DNA of 57,224 nucleotides from Lacticaseibacillus porcinae (GTDB lineage: Bacteria; Bacillota; Bacilli; Lactobacillales; Lactobacillaceae), in assembly GCF_003946305.1 (NCBI RefSeq), contig NZ_RHNS01000017.1:1-57224 (forward strand), given 5' to 3'. This document shows, piece after piece, positions 16,377 through 24,896 of the stretch; within the stretch, counting starts at the first letter, position 1, and each line of letters opens with the position of its first letter. A program made the position numbers and the translations under genes. The notes under the pieces are model-generated. The model made no database searches and was not told the origin of the DNA. It saw nothing but the letters and a program-made list of their open reading frames with translations.

Positions 16377-17353
16377 TGCAAATCGCAGAGTTACAGCCCA
16401 GCTTGGTCAAACAATTTGCCGCGATCATCGACCGCAATCAACTGGGACAAGCATACGTCTTCAGCGGCGTGGCCGGCTCTGGCAAAGCACAGCTGGCAGA
16501 GTGGATCGCACTGCGCTTATTTTGTCAAAATGTCCAAAATGGTCAACCTTGTGGTCAATGTCCTGAATGCCAGCGGATCTTAAGTCACAACCATCCAGAT
16601 GTGGTGGTGCTCGCCACTGAAGCGCGGAGCTTGAAAGTCGATGATGTCCGCGGCCTCAAAGCTGAGCTGACGAAATCAGGGGTTGAAGGCCAACAACGTG
16701 TCTTCGTGATCCAGCAAGCAGAGAAAATGACCCCAGGGGCTGCCAACAGCTTGTTGAAATTCTACGAAGAACCAGTGGCAGGGGCGACGATCATTTTAAC
16801 AACGACAGCGAAGAATCAATTGTTGCCGACGATTTTGTCGCGAGCGCAGATCATTAACTTCCCAGAACCGCCAGTGGCGTCGATTCAATCACAACTTGAA
16901 GCTGCAGGGGTCGATAAGAAGTCGGCAGCGCTGGCCGTGAAGCTCACTGCAGATGTTGCGCAGGCTCAAGCTTTAGTCGCGGATTCTGAGTTTCAAAGTC
17001 GCGTCCAAGCAGTGTTGAATCTCGCCGCGCAACTGGCTAATCGCGATGCGTCGGCGTTTGTGTCGGTGCAATCAAGCTTGTTGCCCACTGCCAAAGCTTT
17101 GCCGGAACAAAATCAAGTGTTAGCCTTGCTCGCGTTAGTTTATGAAGATGCGCTGAATCATCATTTTGAAGTTGAGAGTCAATCGACATTTGTCGGTGAA
17201 GCTGTGGTCAAGCAACTTGCCGGGTTATCCAGCAAAGTGTTGACCAAAAGCTTGCAAGCGATCCTCGCTGCACAAGTGCGGCTACGACAAAACGTGACGT
17301 TTCAATCTGCCACTGAAGCGTTGATCTTACAACTGTTAGCAGCTGAGTCTTAG
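16376..17353 (+). CDS. holB: DNA polymerase III subunit delta prime
   Basis: Clamp-loader component (325 residues) working with DnaX and HolA. It lacks a full Walker A (GVAGSGKAQL near residue 31 has Ala for the usual Thr/Ser), as is normal for delta prime. The zinc module is CQNVQNGQPCGQCPECQ near residue 50, and the SRC-like motif is LSRAQIINFPEP near residue 155. The ATG overlaps the darA stop, giving translational coupling. Its usual next neighbour yabA is displaced by a toxin-antitoxin pair. Confidence 0.95.
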   Translation: MQIAELQPSLVKQFAAIIDRNQLGQAYVFSGVAGSGKAQLAEWIALRLFCQNVQNGQPCGQCPECQRILSHNHPDVVVLATEARSLKVDDVRGLKAELTKSGVEGQQRVFVIQQAEKMTPGAANSLLKFYEEPVAGATIILTTTAKNQLLPTILSRAQIINFPEPPVASIQSQLEAAGVDKKSAALAVKLTADVAQAQALVADSEFQSRVQAVLNLAAQLANRDASAFVSVQSSLLPTAKALPEQNQVLALLALVYEDALNHHFEVESQSTFVGEAVVKQLAGLSSKVLTKSLQAILAAQVRLRQNVTFQSATEALILQLLAAES

Positions 17354-17370
17354 GACTTGGCTGCTTTTTT
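17338..17370 (+). terminator. Terminator overlapping the end of holB
   Basis: AGCAGC (inside the last codons of holB) pairs with GCTGCT and a T6 run. It separates holB from the toxin-antitoxin pair. Confidence 0.7.
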
Positions 17371-17401
17371 ATGTTACACTCAAAATGGTAGATACGTTGC
17401 A

Positions 17402-17445
17402 ATATGCATGCTATATGTTGACAACTGCATTTCATCTGCTAGAAT
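17402..17445 (+). promoter_or_regulatory. Toxin-antitoxin promoter and palindromic operator
   Basis: TTGACA at 17418 and TAGAAT at 17440 with 16 bases between. Directly upstream, 17402-17416 has a palindrome around GCATGC (ATAT..TATAT flanks), a likely site for antitoxin autoregulation. The operator role is inference. Confidence 0.6.
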
Positions 17446-17475
17446 TCAAACTATAAACTCAAAGGGGGCGTTTAG

Positions 17476-17772
17476 ATGTCTTCGACGAAATCAACACCAA
17501 AATCTGAAGTGCGTGTCACAGTTCAAACCCGTATCGATAAAGAAACTAAGGATGCGGCGATGACGGCTTTTAAGGCGATGGGGATGGATATGAGTACGGG
17601 AATCAGTATTTATCTCAGTCAAGTTGCCCATGATCAACGGTTACCGTTTACACCAAGTGCCGCAGATCCATTAGATGCAACCTTAGCTGATGCCCTTGCC
17701 GACGTTAAGGCAGGTCGCGTTGAGCACGCTGATGATTTTGCCGCGTACAAAGCAGCGATGGATAAGCTATGA
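17476..17772 (+). CDS. RelB/DinJ family antitoxin
   Basis: A 98-residue antitoxin candidate. The N-terminal half is a ribbon-helix-helix of the DinJ type: VTVQTRIDKETKDAAMTAF, then MGMDMSTGISIYLSQVA. The acidic C-terminal part (DPLDATLADALADVKAG) would wrap the toxin. GGGGGCG precedes the ATG. It overlaps the toxin gene by 4 bases (ATGA), as in many such pairs, and probably represses the promoter at 17418. Confidence 0.9.
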   Translation: MSSTKSTPKSEVRVTVQTRIDKETKDAAMTAFKAMGMDMSTGISIYLSQVAHDQRLPFTPSAADPLDATLADALADVKAGRVEHADDFAAYKAAMDKL

Positions 17773-18059
17773 GAGCAGTCGAATTTACCCACACGTACAA
17801 AAAACAGTACAAGCGATTAAAACGTGCCGGATGGAATATGGATCTGCTTGATCATTCAGTTGAAGTCTTGCTGACGGAAGACGTTGCAGAGCTTGAACGT
17901 CTATGGGATCATCAGTTGACTGGGAAAAAGAAAGCCTTTCGTGAGATTCATGTAGGTCAGCGAGCCAGCGACTGGGTGATCGAATATGAAATCACAGAAG
18001 CTGGAACCGTGGTGTTACTGTTGCAGACAGGATCGCATAACAAGGTCTTAGGATTGTGA
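17769..18059 (+). CDS. YafQ-type toxin (RelE/ParE superfamily)
   Basis: A 96-residue probable mRNA-cleaving toxin acting at the ribosome. YafQ-style features are FTHTYKKQYKRLKRAGWNMDLL at the start (the family's helical lead), LWDHQLTGKKKAFREIHVG near residue 45, and DWVIEYEI plus a final TGSHNKVLGL; the penultimate-region His and the GSHN motif are typical of YafQ catalytic residues. It overlaps the antitoxin and is followed by a terminator. Confidence 0.88.
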   Translation: MRAVEFTHTYKKQYKRLKRAGWNMDLLDHSVEVLLTEDVAELERLWDHQLTGKKKAFREIHVGQRASDWVIEYEITEAGTVVLLLQTGSHNKVLGL

Positions 18060-18158
18060 ATCTTGAAGATGAGTCATGATATGCTGAATTTATCTGCGAC
18101 ACGCTTTCAACGAAGCCACGATGAAATGATGTCGTCTTCCGTCCTAAAATTCACAATA

Positions 18159-18200
18159 ACGATGCCCACCGACAATTTTAGTCGATGGGCATCGTATTTT
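18159..18200 (+). terminator. Terminator after the toxin-antitoxin pair
   Basis: ACGATGCCCA...GTCGATGGGCATCGT and TATTTT, a 14-bp stem. The 80-codon open frame over it is not credible. Confidence 0.8.
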
Positions 18201-18363
18201 ATTGCTAACAATCTTGATAAGGATGTTTTGTTGAATCAAAGGTGCGCTGAAACATCTAGTGATTCGACTGAAGTCGTTCACGTTGTAATGCGGACGTGTG
18301 GTTAGCCAAGGCCTGTTCGTATGCTATACTGGAACTATCATATTCACACAAGAAGGGGAGCAC

Positions 18364-18702
18364 ATGGAGAAAAAAGATCTCTATGACGGATTCGTCGAGC
18401 TAGAACAACAAACGCAAGCGATGTTAAGTAAACTCGCAGGCTTGAAGCAAAATATGGCGCAATTAGTCGAAAAAAACGCCGAACTAGAAATTGAAAACCG
18501 GCATTTGCGTGAGCATTTACAAGAATTGCAAACCAGTGCCGATCACAAATCTACCGGTGCTGTTGAGCTGTCCAAATCAAAGCTCAACTTAGAGAACCTT
18601 TATGAAGAAGGCTTTCATGTGTGCCCATACTACTATGGCCAACGCCGCATCGATAATGAACCTTGCGCGTTTTGTGTCGACATTATTTACGGGGAGCGCT
18701 AA
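18364..18702 (+). CDS. yabA: Replication initiation control protein YabA
   Basis: A 112-residue protein that restrains DnaA by bridging it to the sliding clamp. Residues 1-65 form the leucine-zipper tetramer stalk ([15 protein letters not shown]). The C-terminal zinc module is HVCPYYYGQ...CAFC. The ATG at 18364 follows AAGGGGAG; the longer frame upstream lacks a binding site. Its stop overlaps the rsmI start (TAATG). In most relatives it directly follows holB. Confidence 0.94.
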   Translation: MEKKDLYDGFVELEQQTQAMLSKLAGLKQNMAQLVEKNAELEIENRHLREHLQELQTSADHKSTGAVELSKSKLNLENLYEEGFHVCPYYYGQRRIDNEPCAFCVDIIYGER

Positions 18703-19565
18703 TGCAAAATCAACACAGTTTTGACCAACATGATAGCGGCACGCTTTTTTTGGTGCCGACGCCGATCGGCAATTTAGATGATATGACGGTGCGCGCAGTC
18801 AAAACGTTGCAAACCGTTGATTTGATCGCCGCAGAAGATACCCGCAACACCCAAAAGCTGTTGAATCACTTCGACATCGACACTAAGCAGATCTCATTTC
18901 ACGAACACAATACCCAACAGCGGATTCCTGAATTGATCGCGAAGCTTCAATCAGGATTATCGATTGCCCAAGTCTCTGATGCGGGGATGCCGTCAATTTC
19001 AGATCCTGGTAAAGAACTCGTCGCCGCAGCCATTGAAGCGAACTTACCAGTAGTGCCACTGCCTGGGGCTAATGCGGCAACCACAGCCTTGATCGCTAGC
19101 GGGTTAGCGCCACAACCATTTATGTTTTACGGCTTCTTACCACGTAAGGCTTCTGTGCAAAAGGCTGAACTCACCAAACTCGCCAAACAAGAACAAACGG
19201 TGATTTTCTATGAATCCCCTTATCGCGTGGCGAAGACCTTAACTGCGATCCAGGCGATTTTTGGTGATCGCCAAGCGGTGCTTGCTCGCGAGTTGACGAA
19301 GCTTCATGAAGAATTTATTCGTGGCAGTTTGTCTGAGTTGATCGACTGGGCCATTGAATCTGCCCGTGGGGAATTTGTGATCATGGTGCAAGGCGCAACG
19401 CCTCAAGAGCCGGTCGTATCAGACGTGCCATTAGTTGAACAAGTCCAAGCATTGATCGACGGCGGCGACAAACCGAATGCTGCGATCAAAGCAGTCGCCA
19501 AGACTAACGGCTTGAACCGGCAACAAGTTTACAACGCTTATCACGGATTGGAGGACGCTGAATGA
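18702..19565 (+). CDS. rsmI: 16S rRNA (cytidine-1402-2'-O)-methyltransferase
   Basis: Methylates the ribose of C1402 in 16S rRNA (287 residues). The ATG at 18702 overlaps the yabA stop and follows GGGGAG. Family motifs are LVPTPIGNLDDMTVRA near residue 17, AAEDTRNTQKLL near residue 42, SDAGMPSISDPG near residue 90, and PGANAATTALIASGL near residue 118. The end (VYNAYHGLED) is the usual C-terminal helix. It overlaps the next gene by 4 bases. Confidence 0.96.
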   Translation: MQNQHSFDQHDSGTLFLVPTPIGNLDDMTVRAVKTLQTVDLIAAEDTRNTQKLLNHFDIDTKQISFHEHNTQQRIPELIAKLQSGLSIAQVSDAGMPSISDPGKELVAAAIEANLPVVPLPGANAATTALIASGLAPQPFMFYGFLPRKASVQKAELTKLAKQEQTVIFYESPYRVAKTLTAIQAIFGDRQAVLARELTKLHEEFIRGSLSELIDWAIESARGEFVIMVQGATPQEPVVSDVPLVEQVQALIDGGDKPNAAIKAVAKTNGLNRQQVYNAYHGLEDAE

Positions 19566-20284
19566 AGTACACCGAACCTTACACGATCCCATTTTTCATG
19601 GCGACGCAAAAAGGGACTGCCAGCTTAGCGACGTTAGTCAATGCGATGTTGATGGGGTCTGAACATCAACTCGACCAAGTCGGTGCCGGGATGACGCAAG
19701 TATTGTCGCGCGGGATCGGTTGGGTGATCACCCAATATGAACTCGACGTTAAACGGATGCCTAAAGTCGAAGTGCCGGTGATTTTAGGGACAGAAGCCAC
19801 CAGCTACAATAAGTTGATGTGCTACCGCGATTACTGGTTAGAAACTCCTGATGGCGAGCACTTAGCAACGATGCGCGGTGCTTGGGTGATGATGGACTTA
19901 AACGCTCGTAAAGTGGTGCCAGTGGTCAAAGACTTAGTTGAAAAAGTCGGTGCCCCATACTCGACGCATGTTGAACGTTTCAAGCGTCTCACCAAAATTG
20001 ATCGCGTCGATCGCACGCGGGAGTATCCCGTGCGGTATTTTGATATCGATCCTAATGGTCATGTGAACAATGTGCATTATTTTGAATGGATGGAAGACTC
20101 CCTTGGTGCCGACTTCTTGTCAACGCATGAACTTGCCAGCATGAAAATTAAATATGCCAAAGAGTTGCCAGTTGATGCGACGCCAAGTGCCCAAGTGCAA
20201 ATCGAAGGCCTCAACACCTATCATCAAGTCGTGACTGACGGCGTGATTAACGCTGAAGCAGAAATGACGTGGCGCAAGCGATGA
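19562..20284 (+). CDS. Acyl-ACP thioesterase
   Basis: Releases fatty acids from acyl carrier protein (240 residues, double hotdog fold). The first domain has AMLMGSEHQLDQVG, the second has FDIDPNGHVNNVHYFEWM near residue 155, with the catalytic Asn-His pair. It starts inside the rsmI stop (ATGA) and ends inside the next start, so translation of the three genes is coupled. Its chain length preference cannot be read from sequence. Confidence 0.9.
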   Translation: MKYTEPYTIPFFMATQKGTASLATLVNAMLMGSEHQLDQVGAGMTQVLSRGIGWVITQYELDVKRMPKVEVPVILGTEATSYNKLMCYRDYWLETPDGEHLATMRGAWVMMDLNARKVVPVVKDLVEKVGAPYSTHVERFKRLTKIDRVDRTREYPVRYFDIDPNGHVNNVHYFEWMEDSLGADFLSTHELASMKIKYAKELPVDATPSAQVQIEGLNTYHQVVTDGVINAEAEMTWRKR

Positions 20285-21018
20285 GTTGGATCTTCGTGGT
20301 GCTGTTTGCCGCAGTGCTTGCCAGTTTGGTGCAAGGGGTCACCGGGTTTGGTTCTGGGATCATGTTGATGATCTTCTTGCCGACGCTTTTGCCGATCGGG
20401 CAAAGCGCTGGGGTCTCAACGCTAACGATGTTGATCGCCGAAGTGGTGTTGGTGTGGCGCTATCGTCATGCGTTGCAATGGCGGCGGCTACCGATCCCGT
20501 TTCTCGTGTATGCGAGTGTGGCGACGTGGTCGGTGCATCTGGGACAGATCTTGCCGACCCATTTTCTCAAAGGATTGCTTGGGTGTTTGTTGATCGTGTT
20601 ATGTTTGTATTTCACCTTCAACCGTGCCGCTGGAAATAAACGGATTCCGTTGTTGGTGAGCGTTGGGTTTATGATCATCTCAGGGTTTTTCAACGGGTTG
20701 TTTGGCATCGGCGGACCGCTGATGGCGCTGTACTTCTTAACGCTAGCCAAATCTAAAGAAGAATATCTTGTTAGCATTCAAACCTTTTTCTTGATCGATA
20801 CTTTTTACGTCACCACTGTGCGCTTTGCCAACCATGTGTTGAGCTTTGCAGACATGAAATATGTTGTAGTGGGGATGATCGGTGCGGTGATCGGGACGAT
20901 CATTGCCAATCGCATCGTCGATCACTTGAATGTCGCGATGATCACGCGAATCGTTTACGGATTTATCGGCGTCGCTGGGGTATATTATTTGAGTACTGCG
21001 ATATTCACCGGTGCATAA
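20281..21018 (+). CDS. TauE/SafE family membrane permease
   Basis: A 245-residue integral membrane protein of the sulfite-exporter TauE/SafE family, with about eight membrane segments. Two diagnostic repeats are present: GVTGFGSGIMLM near residue 18 and NGLFGIGGPLMALYFL near residue 138. The ATG lies in the stop of the thioesterase gene (ATGA). The cargo is unknown; members export small anionic organic or sulfur compounds. Its coupling to a thioesterase gives no firm clue. Confidence 0.87.
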   Translation: MSWIFVVLFAAVLASLVQGVTGFGSGIMLMIFLPTLLPIGQSAGVSTLTMLIAEVVLVWRYRHALQWRRLPIPFLVYASVATWSVHLGQILPTHFLKGLLGCLLIVLCLYFTFNRAAGNKRIPLLVSVGFMIISGFFNGLFGIGGPLMALYFLTLAKSKEEYLVSIQTFFLIDTFYVTTVRFANHVLSFADMKYVVVGMIGAVIGTIIANRIVDHLNVAMITRIVYGFIGVAGVYYLSTAIFTGA

Positions 21019-21023
21019 CTTTT

Positions 21024-21066
21024 AAGCTGAGAACTTGTCCACAGGGGATAAGTTCCCAGCTTTTTG
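21024..21066 (+). terminator. Terminator ending the replication-rsmI operon
   Basis: AAGCTG-GAACTT pairs with AAGTTC-CAGCTTTTT. Confidence 0.85.
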
Positions 21067-21090
21067 TGACAATAAACGCGGAGGTGCGTG

Positions 21091-22158
21091 ATGAAAAAAT
21101 GGGTCAAAGCTTTAGGTATCGGGGTCGGTGGCGTGGTGCTAGTCGCAGGCGGGTACGTGGGCTATTTGTTTGCGAGTTATCACCGCGAGGCCGACGACTT
21201 GCCGCTAAAAGTTGCGCATGCCCGACAAGCTAAGTTGTCCACTGATCGCGAGTATACTGCGATGTCTTACAACATCGGGTATGGCAGTTATCCCCAAAGT
21301 TACAGCTTTTTTATGGACGGGGGTAAGTATTCGCGCGCGTATAGTCCCCAAGCTGTGGATAAAAGTTTAGCTGGGGTGGTGAAAACCACTCATTTGGTGG
21401 CGCCAGACATTGCGTTTTATCAAGAAGTCGATGTCGATGGTGACCGCTCGCAACATGTCAATGAAGTGACGAAGCTGGCGGCAGGAATGCCTGCGTATTC
21501 CAGGGTGTTTGCGCAAAACTACGATTCAGCGTACTTGTTTTATCCATTTAACCAACCGATCGGCGCTGCGAAGTCTGGGTTAGTGACCTTGGCGAAGGCG
21601 CCGATCACTAGTGCCCGGCGGTATTCGTTGCCTGTGGATACTGATTATAATAAGTTGATGGATCTCGATCGCGCCTTTTCCATGAGTCGCGTGGCAGTCG
21701 CTAATGGCAAGTCGTTAGTGTTGGTGAACATTCACTTATCAGCATTCACACCAAATCATGCGGTGCAAGAAGCACAATTTGCCAAATTGTTCAAAGCCAT
21801 TGCCAAAAGTTATGCCCAAGGCGATTATGTGATCGTCGGCGGGGATTATAATCACCGCGTTATCCCCAATGCACCTAAAGTTTTCCACACTAGTGCAAAA
21901 CCGCAGACTTGGACGCATCCTTTTCCAGTGGATCAGTTGCCAGCAGGGTTTACACAACCAACGACAGGACTTGCGGCAGCGGCAATTCCATCAGCACGCG
22001 GCTTAGACAAACCTTGGGATCCGGCAAAAAGCTTTAAAACTTTGATCGACGGGTTCATCGTCTCACCGAATGTTCAGGTTCATCAGGTACAAGTGGTGGA
22101 TACTGATTTTAAGTATTCCGACCACAATCCGGTCAAAATGACTTTCAGCTTAAACTAA
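21091..22158 (+). CDS. Endonuclease/exonuclease/phosphatase family protein, membrane-anchored
   Basis: A 355-residue phosphodiesterase-fold protein with one N-terminal membrane segment (residues 9-29), so the enzyme domain faces outside. Catalytic marks are YNIGYG near residue 60, FYQEVDVDGDR near residue 110, GGDYNH near residue 250 and DHNPVKM near the end. The GGAGG at 21080 fits the ATG at 21091 better than the GTG three bases earlier. The substrate could be nucleic acid or a phospholipid head group; it stands alone. Confidence 0.85.
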   Translation: MKKWVKALGIGVGGVVLVAGGYVGYLFASYHREADDLPLKVAHARQAKLSTDREYTAMSYNIGYGSYPQSYSFFMDGGKYSRAYSPQAVDKSLAGVVKTTHLVAPDIAFYQEVDVDGDRSQHVNEVTKLAAGMPAYSRVFAQNYDSAYLFYPFNQPIGAAKSGLVTLAKAPITSARRYSLPVDTDYNKLMDLDRAFSMSRVAVANGKSLVLVNIHLSAFTPNHAVQEAQFAKLFKAIAKSYAQGDYVIVGGDYNHRVIPNAPKVFHTSAKPQTWTHPFPVDQLPAGFTQPTTGLAAAAIPSARGLDKPWDPAKSFKTLIDGFIVSPNVQVHQVQVVDTDFKYSDHNPVKMTFSLN

Positions 22159-22159
22159 A

Positions 22160-22191
22160 AAATAGTCGTCGCAAATTTGCGGCGGCTATTT
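22160..22191. terminator. Bidirectional terminator between convergent genes
   Basis: AAATAG...CGCAAATTTGCG...CTATTT works for both strands and overlaps the stop of the minus-strand gene. Confidence 0.75.
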
Positions 22192-22836
22192 CAATGTTAA
22201 GGTGAATTGTGCAAGCGGACTTTGGGCAAAATCTTCGGGAGTCTTCACGGTTTTTCCGAAATTATCGATCAACCCGTGAAACTCTTGGGCGTCGATCAAG
22301 TCCCAACCGTCAACTTCGTGAGTGTGAACTTTGAGTTTGGCATACGTTTGAAAGTCTTGTCCTAACCAACTGAATAAGCGGCGACAGTAATTGTCAGCGA
22401 TAAAGGTCGGTTGATCAAACACATATAACCGCATCGCGTCGGCGGTTTCTTCACCTATGCCAGGAAGGGCGAGGAGTTGTTGTCGCAAACGCTGAGGGTC
22501 AGTGGCGGCGACGGCGTCTAAATCAAAGTTTGCATGTGCCAACCAACTGAATAACCCATTGATCGTGCGACTTTTATTGCGGTAGAAACCGCTGGGACGG
22601 ATCAAAGTTTGTAAGGCATCGATCGAAAGGTCGGCGATGGCTTGTGGGTCAAAGTTTGTGGCGTGGCGTAAGTTATCCAGCGATTTATCCACATTTTGCC
22701 AGTTGGTGTTTTGAACTAAGATGGCACCGACGAGAATTTCAAATTTTGAATCTGCCGGCCACCAGCCACTGGGACCGAGTAAATCGACTAATTCATGATA
22801 TAAGCCGTTTAAATCAAGAGATCGCGTTGTCGACAT
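22186..22836 (-). CDS. HhH-GPD DNA glycosylase, EndoIII-like without iron-sulfur cluster
   Basis: A 216-residue base-excision enzyme. The helix-hairpin-helix is LLALPGIGEETADAMRLY near residue 128 and the catalytic Asp is in FIADNYCRRL near residue 150. The Lys expected before the TA in endonuclease III is Glu here, and the C-terminal four-cysteine cluster is absent. Both changes recall the MagIII-type 3-methyladenine glycosylases, which lack lyase activity. It overlaps the asparaginase end by 23 bases, so the two are co-transcribed. Confidence 0.82.
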   Translation of the reverse strand: MSTTRSLDLNGLYHELVDLLGPSGWWPADSKFEILVGAILVQNTNWQNVDKSLDNLRHATNFDPQAIADLSIDALQTLIRPSGFYRNKSRTINGLFSWLAHANFDLDAVAATDPQRLRQQLLALPGIGEETADAMRLYVFDQPTFIADNYCRRLFSWLGQDFQTYAKLKVHTHEVDGWDLIDAQEFHGLIDNFGKTVKTPEDFAQSPLAQFTLTLK

Positions 22837-23785
22837 ACTTCGCGAGCTCCTTTCCAGTTTTGCCAGCAGAAACGCCGACGATCAATTTGATCCGGGCTTT
22901 TTGACCGTTGAGGCCTTGGCAGAAGGTGACGCCCATTTTTGCAAGTTGCGCACCGCCACCTTGATAATCATAGAAGCCTTCAGCGACCCCGTTGAAACAC
23001 CGCGACACTAACACCACAGGAATGTTGCGATCTAACAGGCGTTGCAACCCTGGTAGCGTTTCTGGCGGTAAGTTCCCAGCACCAAGCGCTTCGATCACGA
23101 GGCCTTTGGTGTCGTCGGGCAGTGCATCAAATAACGTGCTGTCCATGCCGGCATAAGCTTTCAATAAGAACACTGGGGCTTGGAGTTCATCGATCGGCAA
23201 AGCCACTTGATTGATCAACTCTTGGAAAAAGCGCACGCCAGCTTTGGTGACTAAACCGATCGGCCCAAAGGTTGGGGTGCGGAACGTCGCAACATTGGTG
23301 GTGTGCGTTTTGGTGACGAAGCGTGCAGTGTGAATTTCATCATTCATCACCACTAAGCAGCCTTTGTTGCGGGCAGCAGGGGTGGCGGCAGTGCGGATCG
23401 CAGACACATAGTTGTAGCTGCCATCAGCGCCGACTTCATTGCTCGAGCGCATTGCACCGGTGACGACGACTGGGATCGTGGCATCAAGCGTCAAGTCTAA
23501 GAAATAGGCGGTTTCTTCTAAGGTATCGGTACCATGGGTCACCACGATGCCGTCGATGCCATTAGCTTCTGCTTGGCGGATCCGTTTAGACAATTCAAGC
23601 ATTCGTTGCGGCGTCATGTGTGGGGATGGCAAGTTGAAGAAATCTTCAGAGGTGACTTCAATGTCTTGGCCGACTAAATCTTGTAGTCCTAACAAAGGAT
23701 TTTCAGCGTTAGGCGAAACGTCGCCATTTTCATCTTGGCTCATTGCGATGGTGCCACCAGTATGCAAGGCTAAAATATGGGTCAT
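22814..23785 (-). CDS. ansA: L-asparaginase, type I
   Basis: Hydrolyses asparagine to aspartate and ammonia in the cytosol (323 residues, no signal peptide). Active-site motifs are LHTGGTIAM near residue 7 and VTHGTDTLEETAYFL near residue 83, with AMRSSNEVGADG near residue 110. It starts MTHILAL behind GAAAGAAGGGA. A terminator-like hairpin stands in its leader at 23831-23858. The HhH glycosylase gene overlaps its end. Confidence 0.93.
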   Translation of the reverse strand: MTHILALHTGGTIAMSQDENGDVSPNAENPLLGLQDLVGQDIEVTSEDFFNLPSPHMTPQRMLELSKRIRQAEANGIDGIVVTHGTDTLEETAYFLDLTLDATIPVVVTGAMRSSNEVGADGSYNYVSAIRTAATPAARNKGCLVVMNDEIHTARFVTKTHTTNVATFRTPTFGPIGLVTKAGVRFFQELINQVALPIDELQAPVFLLKAYAGMDSTLFDALPDDTKGLVIEALGAGNLPPETLPGLQRLLDRNIPVVLVSRCFNGVAEGFYDYQGGGAQLAKMGVTFCQGLNGQKARIKLIVGVSAGKTGKELAKYVDNAIS

Positions 23786-23830
23786 ACGATCCCTTCTTTC
23801 AAAAAATAAGTGTATCAGAATTTGCGGTAT

Positions 23831-23887
23831 AAAAAAACACTTCGCAGCTGGAAGTGTTATTTAAGGGAAGCTTTCGCAAGCGAAAGC
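23831..23887 (-). promoter_or_regulatory. Hairpins in the asparaginase leader, one a terminator
   Basis: On the minus strand, GCTTTCGC/GCGAAAGC (23887-23870) is followed by AACACTTC...GAAGTGTT and a T7 run (23858-23831), ending 45 bases before the ATG. This is placed like an attenuator. No T-box sequence or other known riboswitch is visible. The wider stretch 23888-24120 holds no gene; it is AT-rich and should contain divergent promoters. Confidence 0.5.
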
Positions 23888-24177
23888 GGTATTGCGGTTT
23901 GGTTACTAATGGCTACTATACGCCGCGATAGTTAAATTCAATGTTGCTGGCAGTAGCAAAGTTAAAATAATTTCGTGTGAGAGATTTAACGTGGCTCTCA
24001 TAAAATGTGATTTTATTTAAATTTTAACGGAATAAATCATCGTGCGATATTTTAAATATAAACATTTCCGAACGTATTAAAAATATTTATCCCACTTTTT
24101 GCCAAGAATGTCGGATAACTTTGCTATTGTATTTTAAAACGTACGGGTTATGATGGATAGCGTACTACAAAAATCTA

Positions 24178-24280
24178 AGGAGTAGAACTTGTTGCGTTAA
24201 GTGCTAGTGGAACGGAATGTGAACACTAGACGAAAGCAATTGCTGCGGTAACAAGTTCGCATTCGCCAAATACGTTGATG
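24178..24280 (+). ncRNA. Tetrahydrofolate (THF) riboswitch
   Basis: The sequence GGAGTAGAACTTGTTGCGTT leads into AAGTGCTAGTGGAACGGAAT, and further on come CGAAAGCA, GCGGTAA and CAAGTTCGCATTCGCC. These match the order and conserved blocks of the folT-type THF aptamer: GCGTTAAGTG, GGAATG, CGAAAGC and GCGGTAA. ACTTGTTGC pairs with GCGGTAACAAGT. There is no U-run hairpin before folT, so control is probably at translation. Confidence 0.88.
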
Positions 24281-24339
24281 TCAGGGGTGCGCGCCTCCTG
24301 TGTCAATTGCGGCGTCTCCACCAAAGGGGATAGTCTGTT

Positions 24340-24855
24340 ATGCAATTATCATTTAGAACGCCTAAGCTCACCACCAAAACCTGGGTCAGCTTAGCAATGT
24401 TTATGGCCATGGATCTGGTGTTACGCCGCTTTAGTTTCGGAACTAGTTTTGTCAAACTTGGCCCTGCCTTTATTGCCACGATCATCATGGCTTACTACCT
24501 GGGACCATGGATCGCAGCTGTCGGTGCGGCATTATGTGATCAAATCAACGTGTTGATCTTTTCACCAGGGGTCAATTTCTTAGGCTTTACGCTTACCGCG
24601 ATCACTGCGGCGATCATTTACGGGTTGTTTTTCTACCAAAAGCCAGTGCGGTTGTGGCGTGTGGCCTTGGCAGTGTTAGCCGTGACCTTGTTATGCAATG
24701 TGTTGATGAACACCTTGTGGCTGCAAATGATGGGGACTCCTTGGCAAGGGATCATCGTCGTGCGGTTGATCAAAGACGCGATCGTTTACCCGATTCAAGT
24801 GGCTGTGTCTTACGCCGTGCTTAAAGGCGTCTCGCGTGTGAAACCAACGTTATAA
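24340..24855 (+). CDS. folT: Folate ECF transporter substrate-binding (S) component
   Basis: A 171-residue membrane protein with five or six helices that captures folate and docks on the shared ECF energy module. Family features are RRFSFGTSFVKLGPAFIATI near residue 30, YYLGPWIAAVGAALCDQI near residue 50, and a late Arg-containing segment VVRLIKDAIVYPIQ near residue 145. AAAGGGGA is 10 bases before the ATG. The THF riboswitch upstream supports the folate call independently of the protein. Confidence 0.92.
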   Translation: MQLSFRTPKLTTKTWVSLAMFMAMDLVLRRFSFGTSFVKLGPAFIATIIMAYYLGPWIAAVGAALCDQINVLIFSPGVNFLGFTLTAITAAIIYGLFFYQKPVRLWRVALAVLAVTLLCNVLMNTLWLQMMGTPWQGIIVVRLIKDAIVYPIQVAVSYAVLKGVSRVKPTL

Positions 24856-24863
24856 AGTTTCTG

Positions 24864-24889
24864 AAAGTCGTCGACAGACGGCTTTTTTT
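24864..24889 (+). terminator. Terminator after folT
   Basis: AAAGTCGTC, short loop, GACGGCTTTTTTT. Confidence 0.85.
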
Positions 24890-24896
24890 GTTATAC

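Noticed and set aside
18063-18305. 80-codon open frame after the toxin gene
   Set aside because: It spans the toxin-antitoxin terminator and has no binding site.
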